NCBI RefSeq assembly: GCF_000026045.1
Contig: NC_007426.1
Coordinates: 558,001 to 622,000 of the forward strand
Direction of reading: 5' to 3'
Source: Natronomonas pharaonis DSM 2160
GTDB taxonomy: Archaea; Halobacteriota; Halobacteria; Halobacteriales; Haloarculaceae
DNA length: 64,000 nt
The notes under the pieces were generated by a model. That model was given only the letters and a program-made list of their open reading frames with translations. It did not search any database and had not been told where the DNA came from. The translations under genes were made by a program, and so were the position numbers. Shown piece by piece: positions 8,449-16,712 of the stretch (positions are counted from its first letter, which is position 1; each line of letters opens with the position of its first letter).

Positions 8449-9557
8449 TCGAGGCAGGCCCCGACGACGCCGAGCATCTCCTCGCCGTGGACCGGTTCGG
8501 CGAAAAGCGGCACGCGCTTTATCTCGCGGCCGCGGAACAGCCCCTGTGCCCGTTCGAGGGCCGTCCGCTGGACCTCCCAGCGCCGCCGACAGAACGCACA
8601 GTTTTCGGTGTCGGGGGCGACAAACCACTCCTCATCGAAGGATGCGACGTCGGCTAGCTCTTCGCTGACGCGGTTGACAACGAGCGTACCGACCGGAATC
8701 CCGAACTCCTCGAGCCGGTCGACGAGCCGTTCGCTCTCGACGACGCTCATCTCCTCGGGCACCATCACGACGCGGAAGTCGGTTCGGTCGGGGTCCCGGA
8801 GCGCTGTCCGGAGCCGCTCGATTTTCGTCGACAGCTCTTGGAGGTCGTCCATTCCCGCCTCCATCTCCGCTTCGGGGTCGTCGCTGCCGCCGAAGAGGCC
8901 GCCGACAGAGCCCATCATCCCCGAAAGCTTCTCGCGGAAGGACAACAACCGCCCCACCATCGAATCCATCACGTCCGGTAGCTCCAGCAGCCGGAGAGTG
9001 TGCCCGGTCGGGGCGGTGTCGACGACGACGCGGTCGAACCGCGGGTCGTCGAGATACTCTAACAGAAGCTGGACTGCCGCTGCCTCGTCCGCGCCGGGCA
9101 TCGCCCCGCCGGCGAGGGGGTGGCCGTCGCCGCCGAGCAGGTCTTCGAGCCCGCCCATGCCCATCCCCAGGCCGCCGTCCTCCGGGCCGGCGGCCCCGTC
9201 AGGACCGGCCGCCCCTTCGAGTGGGTCGGCATCCGGGCCGTCCTCTCCGGGAGCGAACGGGCCGGCGGCCGTCTCCGGGTCGATTTCGACCGCAAAAAGC
9301 GGTGTCTCCTCGGCGATACGCGTCGGCTCGTCGGGGACGTCGACGCCGAGTGTATCGGACAGCGAGTGTGCGGGGTCGGTCGAGACGACGAGCGTCGGCG
9401 TCCCGTCGCGGGCGCTGGCAAGCGCCGTCGCGGCAGCACAGGTCGTCTTCCCGACGCCGCCTTTGCCGCCGTACAGTACGTACTCCGGTGCGTCGACGCC
9501 GGCCGGCAGGTCGGCCTCGTCGACGGAGTCGATGGGCTCGACGGAGAGGTCGCTCAT
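8445..9557 (-). CDS. ArsA/Get3-type ATPase
   Basis: A 370-residue cytoplasmic ATPase of the family that includes arsenite-pump ATPases and the tail-anchored-protein chaperone Get3. The deviant P-loop GGKGGVGKTT is at 30-39, the switch I-like region STDPAHSLSDTLG at 59-71, and the A-loop-side DTAPTGHTLR at 180-189. A Gly/Pro/Asp-rich linker (about 98-155) and a Met-rich helix (SMVGRLLSFREKLSGMMG) match the client-binding region of Get3-type proteins. CAFC near residue 322 resembles the zinc-binding CxxC of archaeal Get3. There is one ATPase domain and no ArsB/ArsR neighbour, so a membrane-protein targeting role is more likely than arsenite efflux. It converges with the glycerate kinase gene, overlapping its end by 4 bp. 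Confidence 0.88.
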   Translation of the reverse strand: MSDLSVEPIDSVDEADLPAGVDAPEYVLYGGKGGVGKTTCAAATALASARDGTPTLVVSTDPAHSLSDTLGVDVPDEPTRIAEETPLFAVEIDPETAAGPFAPGEDGPDADPLEGAAGPDGAAGPEDGGLGMGMGGLEDLLGGDGHPLAGGAMPGADEAAAVQLLLEYLDDPRFDRVVVDTAPTGHTLRLLELPDVMDSMVGRLLSFREKLSGMMGSVGGLFGGSDDPEAEMEAGMDDLQELSTKIERLRTALRDPDRTDFRVVMVPEEMSVVESERLVDRLEEFGIPVGTLVVNRVSEELADVASFDEEWFVAPDTENCAFCRRRWEVQRTALERAQGLFRGREIKRVPLFAEPVHGEEMLGVVGACLD

Positions 9558-9689
9558 ATCGGGGGTCGGGGAGGGCCGCTTGTGTACCCGTCGGTATGGG
9601 CTGAGAACACGGCGACGGCGAATTCGCCGCCGCCGATGGGACACGACAGAGGGGACTGGTGTATGCCAGAAACGAGGGGGCCGACGACG

Positions 9690-10334
9690 TTAGGCCGAGT
9701 CGTCGTCCGGGTTGGTGGCGTCTTGGACCTGCTCGGTCACGTCTTCGACCTGATTCTGCAGGGTGTCGGCCTGGTCCTCGATTTGCTCTTGGAGGGTGTC
9801 GACTTGGTCTTCAAGCTGCGACTGGAGCTCTTCGCCGCGCTCCTCGAACTCGTCTTGCAGGTCCTGCAGCTGGGTTTCCAGCTCTTCGAGGGCCTCGACC
9901 GTCTGGTCTTCGAGGTCCTCGTGGGCGTCCAGCAGGGTGTTGACCTGCTCTTCGAGCGTTCCGAGGAAGTCATCGAGCAGTTCGTCGACCGACTCGGAGC
10001 CGTCCTGTAGGTTCTCCTCAAGCTGGTCGAGCGCGTCCGTCTGGCTCTCTTCGAGGGTGTCGAGCTGCTCGTCGATGCTGTCGCGGATGTCCGCAACGAC
10101 ATCTTGGCTCCCCGGGACGGCGGACTCGATGGCGTCGAAGTAGGTATCGACGCCCGTGCGGAGGAGACCGCTGCTCCGCTCGGAGAGGTCGCGGGCCGGG
10201 TCGAGCCCGTCAACGATGGTCTCGTTGAGGTTCTTCTGGACTTCAACGCCGTTTTCGACGGCTTCGTGGGTCTGCTCGATGGCGCTCCGCTGGAGGTCGA
10301 ACACGATGCTTACTGGGGAGGTACTTTCGCTCAT
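9690..10334 (-). CDS. Long coiled-coil protein, phasin-like in layout
   Basis: A 214-residue very acidic protein with no membrane segment. Residues 1-70 are amphipathic (PVSIVFDLQRSAIEQTHEA), and about 75-205 form an almost unbroken heptad pattern of Leu/Val with Glu, Asp and Gln (ELETQLQDLQDEFEERGEEL). The layout resembles granule- or particle-coating proteins such as phasins or apolipoprotein-like repeats, but no family motif proves this. No PHA synthase gene is in the window. It could equally be a structural or scaffold protein. The gene is isolated: about 130 bp from the ATPase gene and 340 bp from aspS. Confidence 0.75.
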   Translation of the reverse strand: MSESTSPVSIVFDLQRSAIEQTHEAVENGVEVQKNLNETIVDGLDPARDLSERSSGLLRTGVDTYFDAIESAVPGSQDVVADIRDSIDEQLDTLEESQTDALDQLEENLQDGSESVDELLDDFLGTLEEQVNTLLDAHEDLEDQTVEALEELETQLQDLQDEFEERGEELQSQLEDQVDTLQEQIEDQADTLQNQVEDVTEQVQDATNPDDDSA

Positions 10335-10674
10335 CTGTACCTGTACCTATTACCCGAAACAATATAAGACTACCGGCTGCTGCCATCTGTTGCCACTGAG
10401 ATACACTGAGGTACAGAATGGTGTTCAATAGGTGTTGTTGTATCAAACAACGAACCGCGGCGCTCTGCCGACTGGCGATAGATAGCACAGTCGCTCGTGG
10501 CGGAGCCACCCAAAAGAAATCGTGGTCGGTCGTTGCCGAGCCGCCGTGTCTTCGTCTACGGGCTCAGACGTTGGCGGTCTCGCGGGAACGCTGGAAGACG
10601 GTTCCGCTTGCCTTGCTTCGCTCGGCCGCGCGGACTGCGACTTCCGTGCTCCCGCTCGACAGTTGCGCCTTCGC
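10335..10674. other. 340-bp intergenic region with a decayed copy of the aspS 3' end
   Basis: No gene is supported here. The left part (10335-10440) is AT-richer and holds the promoter region of the coiled-coil gene. The right part is GC-rich and contains a 42-bp imperfect repeat of the last codons of aspS (see the repeat entries). Confidence 0.6.
10548..10589 (-). repeat. Imperfect 42-bp copy of the aspS 3' end
   Basis: Matches 10667-10708 at 35 of 42 positions in the same orientation. Both share the GTTCCCGCGAGAC block and a CCGTAG/CGAAG tail. In the intact copy this encodes [10 protein letters not shown] and the stop of AspRS; here the frame leads nowhere. It looks like the remnant of a duplicated or recombined gene end. 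Confidence 0.7.
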
Positions 10675-10708
10675 CTACGGACTCAGGCGCTGCCTGTCTC
10701 GCGGGAAC
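10667..10708 (-). repeat. Partner of the 42-bp repeat, within the aspS 3' end
   Basis: Intact copy covering the last ten codons of aspS, its stop codon and 8 bp beyond. Confidence 0.7.
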
Positions 10709-11976
10709 AGCACTGCTTCCCGGATGTTATCGAGGTCGAGCATCGTCATCAGCAGCCGCTCGCCGCCAAGCCCCCAGCCGGCGTGGGGCGGCATGCCGTA
10801 TTTGAACATCTTCGTGTAGTACTCGAAGGCCTCGGGTTCGAGCCCCTGCTGTTCGAAGCCGGCGATGAGCTCCTCGCGGCGGTGTTCACGCTGGCCGCCG
10901 GAGACGAGCTCCATCCGCGGGTGCATCATGTCAAAGCCCGTCGAGAGCTCGCCGTCCTCGTGGTCCATGATGTAGAACGGCTTGATTTCGGCGGGCCAGT
11001 CGGTGATGAAGTAGTGGCCGCCCACGTCGTCGCCGAGCGCCTTCTCGCCCTCGGTCGGGAGGTCATCGCCCCACACGAGCTGCTCGTCGAGCTCGCCGGT
11101 TGCGTTGATGCGTTCGATGGCTTCCTCGTAGCTGAGTCGCGGGAACGGCGTCTCGGGTACCTCGAACTCCTCTGTGATGCCGAGGGCTTCGAGCTGGTCC
11201 GTGCAGTTCTCGGCGACCGCCTCGTAGGCGGCGGTGACGACCTGCTCACAGACATCCATCGCGTCGGTGTGGTCACAGAAGGCCCCCTCGAAGTCGATGG
11301 AGGTCGCCTCGTTGAGGTGGCGGGGCGTGTTGTGCTCCTCGGCGCGGAAGATGGGGCCGATTTCGAAGACACGCTCGATGTTCGAGCCCGCCACGAGCTG
11401 TTTGAAGAGCTGCGGGCTCTGGTTCATGAACGCTTCCTCGCCGAAGTAGGTAATCGGGAAGAGTTCGGTGCCGCCCTCAGTTCCCGTGGCAACGATCTTT
11501 GAGGTGTTGATTTCGGTCGCGTTGGCGTCGCGGAACGCCTCCCGGACGGCTCGCAGGACCTCTGCGCGAATCTCGAAGATGGCCTGTCCCTCTTCGCTAC
11601 GGAGGTCGAGCGTGCGGTTGTCGAGCCGGGTCGAAAGCTCCGCGTCGACCTTGCCGGTCGGGTCCAGCGGCAGTTCGGTGTCGGCTTCCGAGAGCACCTC
11701 AACGGTCTCGGGGGTGACCTCGACGCCGGTCGGCGCGCGTGGCTCCTCCTCGACATCGCCGGAGACGGTGATGACTGATTCGCGGGCAACGTTCAGCCCG
11801 GTCTCGACCAGTTCGTCGTCCATCTCGTCCTTTTCGAACTTGACCTGAATCTGTCCGGTCGTATCGCGCAAAATCAGAAACGCAATGCCGCCGAGGTCGC
11901 GGACTTCGTGGACCCAGCCGGCGACCGTGACGGTCTCGCCGGGTTCGGCGTCCGCGGTGTACGTTCGGTTCTCCAT
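10675..11976 (-). CDS. aspS: Aspartyl-tRNA synthetase, archaeal type
   Basis: Charges tRNA-Asp (and, in non-discriminating forms, tRNA-Asn) with aspartate. The 433-residue class IIb enzyme has an N-terminal OB-fold anticodon domain ([18 protein letters not shown]...), motif 2 [14 protein letters not shown], the flipping-loop/aspartate-binding QSPQLFKQ, and motif 3 [12 protein letters not shown] chose the ATG at 11976 over the in-frame one at 11985 because a TATA-like CTTAAG box is centred 27 bp upstream of 11976. A gatB gene elsewhere in the window means a transamidation route exists, so whether this enzyme discriminates against tRNA-Asn stays open. Confidence 0.96.
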   Translation of the reverse strand: MENRTYTADAEPGETVTVAGWVHEVRDLGGIAFLILRDTTGQIQVKFEKDEMDDELVETGLNVARESVITVSGDVEEEPRAPTGVEVTPETVEVLSEADTELPLDPTGKVDAELSTRLDNRTLDLRSEEGQAIFEIRAEVLRAVREAFRDANATEINTSKIVATGTEGGTELFPITYFGEEAFMNQSPQLFKQLVAGSNIERVFEIGPIFRAEEHNTPRHLNEATSIDFEGAFCDHTDAMDVCEQVVTAAYEAVAENCTDQLEALGITEEFEVPETPFPRLSYEEAIERINATGELDEQLVWGDDLPTEGEKALGDDVGGHYFITDWPAEIKPFYIMDHEDGELSTGFDMMHPRMELVSGGQREHRREELIAGFEQQGLEPEAFEYYTKMFKYGMPPHAGWGLGGERLLMTMLDLDNIREAVLFPRDRQRLSP

Positions 11977-11999
11977 ACCCCGCATTCTCGCCGCCCCGA

Positions 12000-12007
12000 C
12001 TTAAGCG
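12000..12007 (-). promoter_or_regulatory. TATA-like box of aspS
   Basis: CGCTTAAG on the minus strand, centred about 27 bp upstream of the ATG at 11976; it decides between two in-frame ATGs. Confidence 0.5.
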
Positions 12008-12059
12008 CGGGGAAACCACACGCATTCGTTCCGCTGCGTTCACAGACACCCTGCCGCGT

Positions 12060-12635
12060 TCAGCCGTCGAACGACAGCGCTCCGCGCTCGTAGACGTCGC
12101 CGAAGAGCCACTCGGCGTGGTCGAGGGCGTACTCGCGGTGGTCGTCTTCGATAGCGCCGACAGCGTCCTCGACGAGTATCGGCCGGTAGTCCCGCAGCCC
12201 GGCCGAGCCGGCGGTGTGGAGAACACACACGTTCGCGAGCGTCCCACAGATGAGGAGGTCGTTGATGCCGTGGCTCTCCAGCCAGCCGTCCAGTTGGGTC
12301 TGGTGGAAGGCGTCGTAGGTGTGCTTGACGACGACGAGTTCGTCGTCCCGGGGCGAAAGCTCCGCAACGAGTTCGGCGTCCCAACTGCCTTCGAGGACGT
12401 GTTCCCCCCAGCGGTCGAACTCGTCGTAGTAGTGGGTGTCCTCGAACTGCTCCGGCGGGTGGACATCACGGGTAAACACCACCGACGCTCCGGCCTCCCG
12501 GGCATCCGCAACGAGGTCGGCACAGGGCGTTATTGCCGCCTCGCTCCCGGGCGCGTACAGCGACCCGTCGGGGTGACAAAAGCCGTTCTGCATGTCGACG
12601 ACGACGACGGCGGTGGTCTCCGGATTAAGCTCCAT
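12060..12635 (-). CDS. Isochorismatase-fold cysteine hydrolase, probable nicotinamidase
   Basis: A 191-residue cytoplasmic enzyme with the complete triad of the family: Asp14 (VVVDMQNGF), Lys104 (VVKHTYDAF) and Cys137 (GTLANVCVLH). HPDG and the DVHPPEQF segment match the metal-site region of nicotinamidases (Asp57, His59). Nicotinamidase would produce nicotinic acid, the substrate of the NaPRTase encoded 1.5 kb away; that context supports the assignment but the family also contains isochorismatases and ureidoacrylate hydrolases. Confidence 0.8.
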   Translation of the reverse strand: MELNPETTAVVVVDMQNGFCHPDGSLYAPGSEAAITPCADLVADAREAGASVVFTRDVHPPEQFEDTHYYDEFDRWGEHVLEGSWDAELVAELSPRDDELVVVKHTYDAFHQTQLDGWLESHGINDLLICGTLANVCVLHTAGSAGLRDYRPILVEDAVGAIEDDHREYALDHAEWLFGDVYERGALSFDG

Positions 12636-12720
12636 GTTCGCCCGCAGCTTCGGGTCGAGCCGACAAACCGTTTTCCCGGCATGCGTGGGTTTTTGCCGCC
12701 GCGGTGCCGAACCCCACTGA

Positions 12721-14127
12721 ATGGACCGACGCCTGCTGGCGGCGACCGCGCTCGCCGCCGTCCTGCTTTCGGCCGGCTGTACGGTCGGCTACCAGCCGGC
12801 GGCGGACGCGCCGCCGACGTCCGAGCCCCCCGCGGAGCCGCATCCGGGCTACCACGACGGCTACTGGTACAACGACACCTTCGACCTTGACGCTGAGGCG
12901 GGCCTGACCGACCCGCAAGTCGACGCTGTCACCGCTCGTGCGATGGCGCGGGTCCAGTTGCTGCGGGGCCTTGAATTCGAGTCCGATGTCGATGTCGAAC
13001 TCCTCACCCGCGAGGCGTTCCAGGCGGAGTACGGCGATGTCTGGGGCGACCCGCCTGCGGACGCCCAAACGCTCGATAACGTCCAGCACGAGGCGCTGTT
13101 TCTGGTCGAGTCCGACGAAGATGTCACCGACGCGAGGGCGGTAAACCGTGGTGACACCGTCCTCGGGTTCTACCAGCCGACGACCGAGCGGCTGGTCGTC
13201 GTCAGCGAGAACGACCCGGCGACCTTCGACGACGAGATGACATTGGCCCATGAGCTGTTGCACGCGCTACAGGACCAGCACTTCGGTCTCGAAGACGTTG
13301 GAGACGGTACGATCGACGGCACCAACGCCCGCAACGGTCTCATCGAGGGCGATGCCGTCGTCATCGAAACCGAATACGAGGCCCGCTGTGAGACCGACGA
13401 GTGGCAGTGTCTCGGGACCGACGACGACGGGGGCACGGTCGGTGTCCCGGCGGCGTTCAATTGGGGGCTTTACGTCCTTGATTTCTTCCCGTACACCGCC
13501 GGCCCGCCCTTCATTGACCACCACCGCGAGCGGGGCGGCTGGAGCGCCGTCGATGCGGCCTACGACGCGCCGCCGACCGCCAGTGCCGAGGTCATCTATC
13601 CGGAAACGTACGGCAGCGGCACCTACGGCGAGGCCCGTATCGAAGACCAGCCCCGAAACGGCTGGCAGCGAGTCACCGTCGACAACGGCACCGACCACGC
13701 ACGCGTCGGGCAGGCCGGTCTCGTCGCGATGTTCGCCCGAACGGCCTATGACGACCGCGCCTCCGGTGTCGTCCCCCACACCGCCTTTACCGGCGACGAC
13801 ACCCGGTATACGTACGACATCGAATACGCCGACGGCTGGACCGGCGACCGGCTCCACGCCTACCAGCGCGACAACGAGACCGCCTACCGATGGAACGTGA
13901 CCTTCGAGAACGCCGACGAGGCGGCGACGTTCCGCCGTGGCTACGAGCGGGTCCTCGACTACTGGGGCGGCGAGGAAACCGCCGACGGCCACTGGCGGTT
14001 CGACGGGGCGGCCGGCTTCGAAAAGACCGTCAGCGTCTCCGACGCCGACGCATCGGTCCGCGTCGTCGGCGCGCCGACCCCCGAAGCTGTCGGCGATATC
14101 TCGCCGGCGGTCGCGCCGAACGCGTAG
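12721..14127 (+). CDS. Secreted lipoprotein with HExxH metalloprotease motif (Hvo_1808-type surface protein)
   Basis: A 468-residue exported protein. The N-terminus has an MDRR start, a hydrophobic run and lipobox LLSAGC, so Cys20 is probably the lipidated residue. HELLH at 177-181 is an HExxH zinc motif in the context TLAHELLHALQDQHF, followed by an acidic region with a candidate third ligand (EGDAVVIETEYE). It fits a haloarchaeal family of surface lipoproteins, known to me by the name Hvo_1808. Peptidase activity is inferred from the motif. It sits between the nicotinamidase-like and NaPRTase genes, but a role in NAD salvage is not suggested by its sequence. Confidence 0.83.
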   Translation: MDRRLLAATALAAVLLSAGCTVGYQPAADAPPTSEPPAEPHPGYHDGYWYNDTFDLDAEAGLTDPQVDAVTARAMARVQLLRGLEFESDVDVELLTREAFQAEYGDVWGDPPADAQTLDNVQHEALFLVESDEDVTDARAVNRGDTVLGFYQPTTERLVVVSENDPATFDDEMTLAHELLHALQDQHFGLEDVGDGTIDGTNARNGLIEGDAVVIETEYEARCETDEWQCLGTDDDGGTVGVPAAFNWGLYVLDFFPYTAGPPFIDHHRERGGWSAVDAAYDAPPTASAEVIYPETYGSGTYGEARIEDQPRNGWQRVTVDNGTDHARVGQAGLVAMFARTAYDDRASGVVPHTAFTGDDTRYTYDIEYADGWTGDRLHAYQRDNETAYRWNVTFENADEAATFRRGYERVLDYWGGEETADGHWRFDGAAGFEKTVSVSDADASVRVVGAPTPEAVGDISPAVAPNA

Positions 14128-14157
14128 CTTTTTCGAGCCGGCGACCGATGGCTCGGT

Positions 14158-15294
14158 ATGTTCGATACCGTTCCCGGCTCGGCAATCGAGTCCGGGCGCG
14201 CGACCGACGCGTACTTTCTCCGCACAGAGGAGGCGCTGGAACACGCCGGCAGGAACCCCCACGTCGTCGCTGAGGTGACCGCCGACCAGTTCCCGACCGG
14301 CGAGTTCGAGCTGCTGGCGGGGCTGGAAGACGCTGCTCGGCTCCTCGAAGGGCGGGACATCGACGTCGACGCGCTCCCCGAGGGAACTCTCTTCGACGGC
14401 GGTCCAGTGATGCGAATCGAGGGACCGTATCTGGAGTTTGCCCGGCTCGAAACCTCGCTTTTGGGCTTTCTCTCGCACCCGACCGGCATGGCGACCGCCG
14501 CGCTTGAAGCGAGACAGGCCGCTCCCGACACCTCGCTTCTGAGCTTCGGTGCCCGGCACGTCCACCCCTCGATTGCGGGAACGGTCGACCGGAGTGCCTT
14601 GATTGCGGGCTTCGATGGCTTCTCCCACGTCGCTGCCGGCGACATCCTCGACCGCGAGGCGTCGGGGACGATGCCACACGCGCTGATGATATGCTTTGGC
14701 CCCGGCAACCAAGAGGAGGCTTGGCAGGCCTTCGATGAGGCCGTTGCCCCGGACGTTCCCCGTATCGCGCTGTGTGACACGTACGACGACGAGGTAGACG
14801 AGGCCGTCCGGGCCGCCGAACTCGGATTCGACAGTGTTCGGCTCGATACGACCGGCTCCCGACGCGGGGATTTCCGCCACATCGTCCGCGAGACTCGCTG
14901 GAAGCTCGATGTCGCCGGCCACGAGGACGTCGATATCTTCGTCAGCGGTGGCATCACGCCGGAGGCGATTCGGAACCTCAAAGATGTCGCCGACGGCTTC
15001 GGCGTTGGCAGCCACATAACCAACGCCGACCCGGTTGATTTCGCGCTCGATATCGTCGAGGTAGAGGGCGACCCGGCAGCAAAGCGTGGGAAGCTCTCGG
15101 GAACGAAGGCGGTCTACCGGACCACCGATGGCGGCCACCACATCGCGCTGGCCGACGCCGACCCACCGGACGACGCCGACCCCCTCTTGGAGCCGCTGAT
15201 TCGGGACGGCGACATCGTCGCCGACGTCGAGCTGTCGGCCGCCGCCGAACGTGCGCGAGCGGACGCTGAACGTGTCGGTTTCGGAGAGCACTGA
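14158..15294 (+). CDS. Nicotinate phosphoribosyltransferase
   Basis: Makes nicotinate mononucleotide from nicotinic acid and PRPP in the Preiss-Handler route to NAD. The 378-residue protein has the short archaeal layout of the family: N-terminal segment ATDAYFLRTEEAL, LETSLLGFLSHPTGMAT, SFGARHVHP, and the phosphate-binding barrel motif FVSGGITPEAIRNLKD with FGVGSHIT near residues 262-285. It starts 30 bp after the lipoprotein gene. Together with the isochorismatase-fold hydrolase it would give a complete nicotinamide-to-NaMN route. Confidence 0.9.
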   Translation: MFDTVPGSAIESGRATDAYFLRTEEALEHAGRNPHVVAEVTADQFPTGEFELLAGLEDAARLLEGRDIDVDALPEGTLFDGGPVMRIEGPYLEFARLETSLLGFLSHPTGMATAALEARQAAPDTSLLSFGARHVHPSIAGTVDRSALIAGFDGFSHVAAGDILDREASGTMPHALMICFGPGNQEEAWQAFDEAVAPDVPRIALCDTYDDEVDEAVRAAELGFDSVRLDTTGSRRGDFRHIVRETRWKLDVAGHEDVDIFVSGGITPEAIRNLKDVADGFGVGSHITNADPVDFALDIVEVEGDPAAKRGKLSGTKAVYRTTDGGHHIALADADPPDDADPLLEPLIRDGDIVADVELSAAAERARADAERVGFGEH

Positions 15295-15382
15295 CGGCGG
15301 CTACTGGCCCCCCGGCTCCGGCCGTCGCTACACCGGCCGGTTGTCGTCTCCGGAAAACAGAATATATCCGCTGGCCTGCCGC

Positions 15383-15661
15383 TCAGTTGATGAGGAAGTA
15401 GACCTGCTTGCGGGCGTCGTTGAACGAGTAGCGGGAGTCGACGAGGTCTTCTTCCTCCAGTCGGTTGAGCGCGTAGCGCACCGTTCGGTCGGGCAGCAGC
15501 GACTTCTCGGCGAGTTGTCCCTGCGACATCGGCGAGGCACCCTCAAGAACTTTGGCGACGAGCTTGGCGCTCGGGGGGAGTTCACGGAGCGTCTCGCGGA
15601 ACTCCGGGTCTGACATCGGCGATTCGGACTGGCGTGAGCGTTCCTCCGTGGTCGTGCTCAT
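15383..15661 (-). CDS. Small winged-helix (MarR-like) transcriptional regulator
   Basis: A 92-residue protein. A winged HTH covers residues about 26-90: LPPSAKLVAKVLE, then SQGQLAEKSLLPDRTVRYALNRLEEEDLV as helices 2 and 3, and the wing DSRYSFNDARKQVYFLIN. Such single-domain regulators are numerous in haloarchaea. A second in-frame ATG at residue 16 (MSDPEF) could be the start. ACATATAG near 15697 is a possible TATA box; GGAGG lies immediately before the first ATG. The target is unknown. Confidence 0.82.
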   Translation of the reverse strand: MSTTTEERSRQSESPMSDPEFRETLRELPPSAKLVAKVLEGASPMSQGQLAEKSLLPDRTVRYALNRLEEEDLVDSRYSFNDARKQVYFLIN

Positions 15662-15952
15662 ATCCTCCAGTGCGGGAAAGCCACTGGTAAAACTTCGCTA
15701 TATGTGTGTCAAAACAATAAGAACTATCGAATGTGTATAATGTACCCTTAAACAAAACGCGATGACATGATTTGCCGGAACCGTTTAGGACCGTTATGGA
15801 ACGGATGCTTCATGATAGCTGTCGCGTTCGGGTCGCGAGCAATAAAATTTCAATCATGTTTCTCGTTGTTACCCCGCTCCCGATACCCGCTCCCCACTCG
15901 CGCCGCGGTATCCAGCATCCTTTTATGCTCTGGGAAGGTCCGTTGAGGTAGC
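15662..15952. other. AT-rich intergenic region between divergent regulator and methyltransferase genes
   Basis: About 290 bp, clearly AT-richer than its surroundings around 15690-15760 and 15838-15870. It holds the promoters of both divergent genes. I see no ORF or RNA gene in it. Confidence 0.5.
15921..15928 (+). promoter_or_regulatory. TATA-like box of the methyltransferase gene
   Basis: TTTTATGC centred 28 bp upstream of the GTG at 15953; supports a leaderless transcript starting at that GTG. Confidence 0.5.
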
Positions 15953-16663
15953 GTGAAGGGACAGGAGTGGTACCAAGAGGACGACATCGCTGAGGCGTAC
16001 GACGACAAACGCTTCTCCGGCGGCGGCCGTTACATCGACCGCAGGGAGAAGGAGGCAGTGCTGGACGCCTTGGCCCCAGTAGACGGCAAGCGTATCCTTG
16101 AGGTCGCCTGCGGTACCGGGCGGTTTACGGTTATGCTGGCCGAGCGCGGCGCCGACATCGTCGGGATGGACATCTCCGAGGCGATGCTCGAACAGGGACG
16201 GGCAAAAGCCCGCGCCGCAGGCGTCGAGGAGACGCTTTCGTTCCTGCAGGGCGATGCGGGCCGGCTTCCGTTCCCCGACAACCACTTCGACGCCGTCTTC
16301 GCGATGCGGTTTTTCCATCTTGCGCCCGACCCCGAGGGGTTCATCAAGGAGATGCGCCGCGTCACGAAAGACCAGATATTCTTCGATACGTTCAAGCGAT
16401 ACTCCGCCCGTTCGATTTACAACTGGGCGCTTCCGATGGGGTCGCGGCTCTACTCGACCCGCGAGGCGAAAGAACTCGTCGTCGGTGCTGACCTTGAACT
16501 GGCCGACGCGGCCCACGATTTCATCGTTCCGTATGGCTTCTACCGGGCGGTTCCGCGCTGGCTCGCACGGCCGTTCCGCATGGCCGATACGACCATCGGA
16601 CGGACAACCGCCGGCGACCGCCTCGCGTCCGTCTCCTACTGGGACGCTCGCATTCCAGAATAG
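15953..16663 (+). CDS. Class I SAM-dependent methyltransferase
   Basis: A 236-residue cytoplasmic protein of the UbiE/COQ5-like small-molecule methyltransferase type. Motif I is ILEVACGTGRFT (about 46-57), the acidic residue after strand 2 is in VGMDISEAML, the adenine-side Asp-Ala is in LQGDAGRLPFPDNHFD, and motif II/III lies in AVFAMRFFHLAPD. The start is GTG, chosen because the reading frame has no ATG before motif I and a TATA-like box lies 28 bp upstream. The substrate is not known; the following glycosyltransferase gives no firm clue. Confidence 0.88.
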   Translation: MKGQEWYQEDDIAEAYDDKRFSGGGRYIDRREKEAVLDALAPVDGKRILEVACGTGRFTVMLAERGADIVGMDISEAMLEQGRAKARAAGVEETLSFLQGDAGRLPFPDNHFDAVFAMRFFHLAPDPEGFIKEMRRVTKDQIFFDTFKRYSARSIYNWALPMGSRLYSTREAKELVVGADLELADAAHDFIVPYGFYRAVPRWLARPFRMADTTIGRTTAGDRLASVSYWDARIPE

Positions 16664-16680
16664 CGGGCTACAGACGCGGC

Positions 16681-16690
16681 ACTTTTAGTG
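16681..16690 (+). promoter_or_regulatory. TATA-like box of the glycosyltransferase gene
   Basis: ACTTTTAGTG centred 27 bp before the ATG at 16713. Confidence 0.45.
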
Positions 16691-16712
16691 GCCGGCGACG
16701 CATCTACCTCGC

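Noticed and set aside
13267-15291. Minus-strand ORF of 674 codons
   Set aside because: Antisense to the lipoprotein and NaPRTase genes; no recognisable motifs, Val/Asp/Gly-rich shadow composition.
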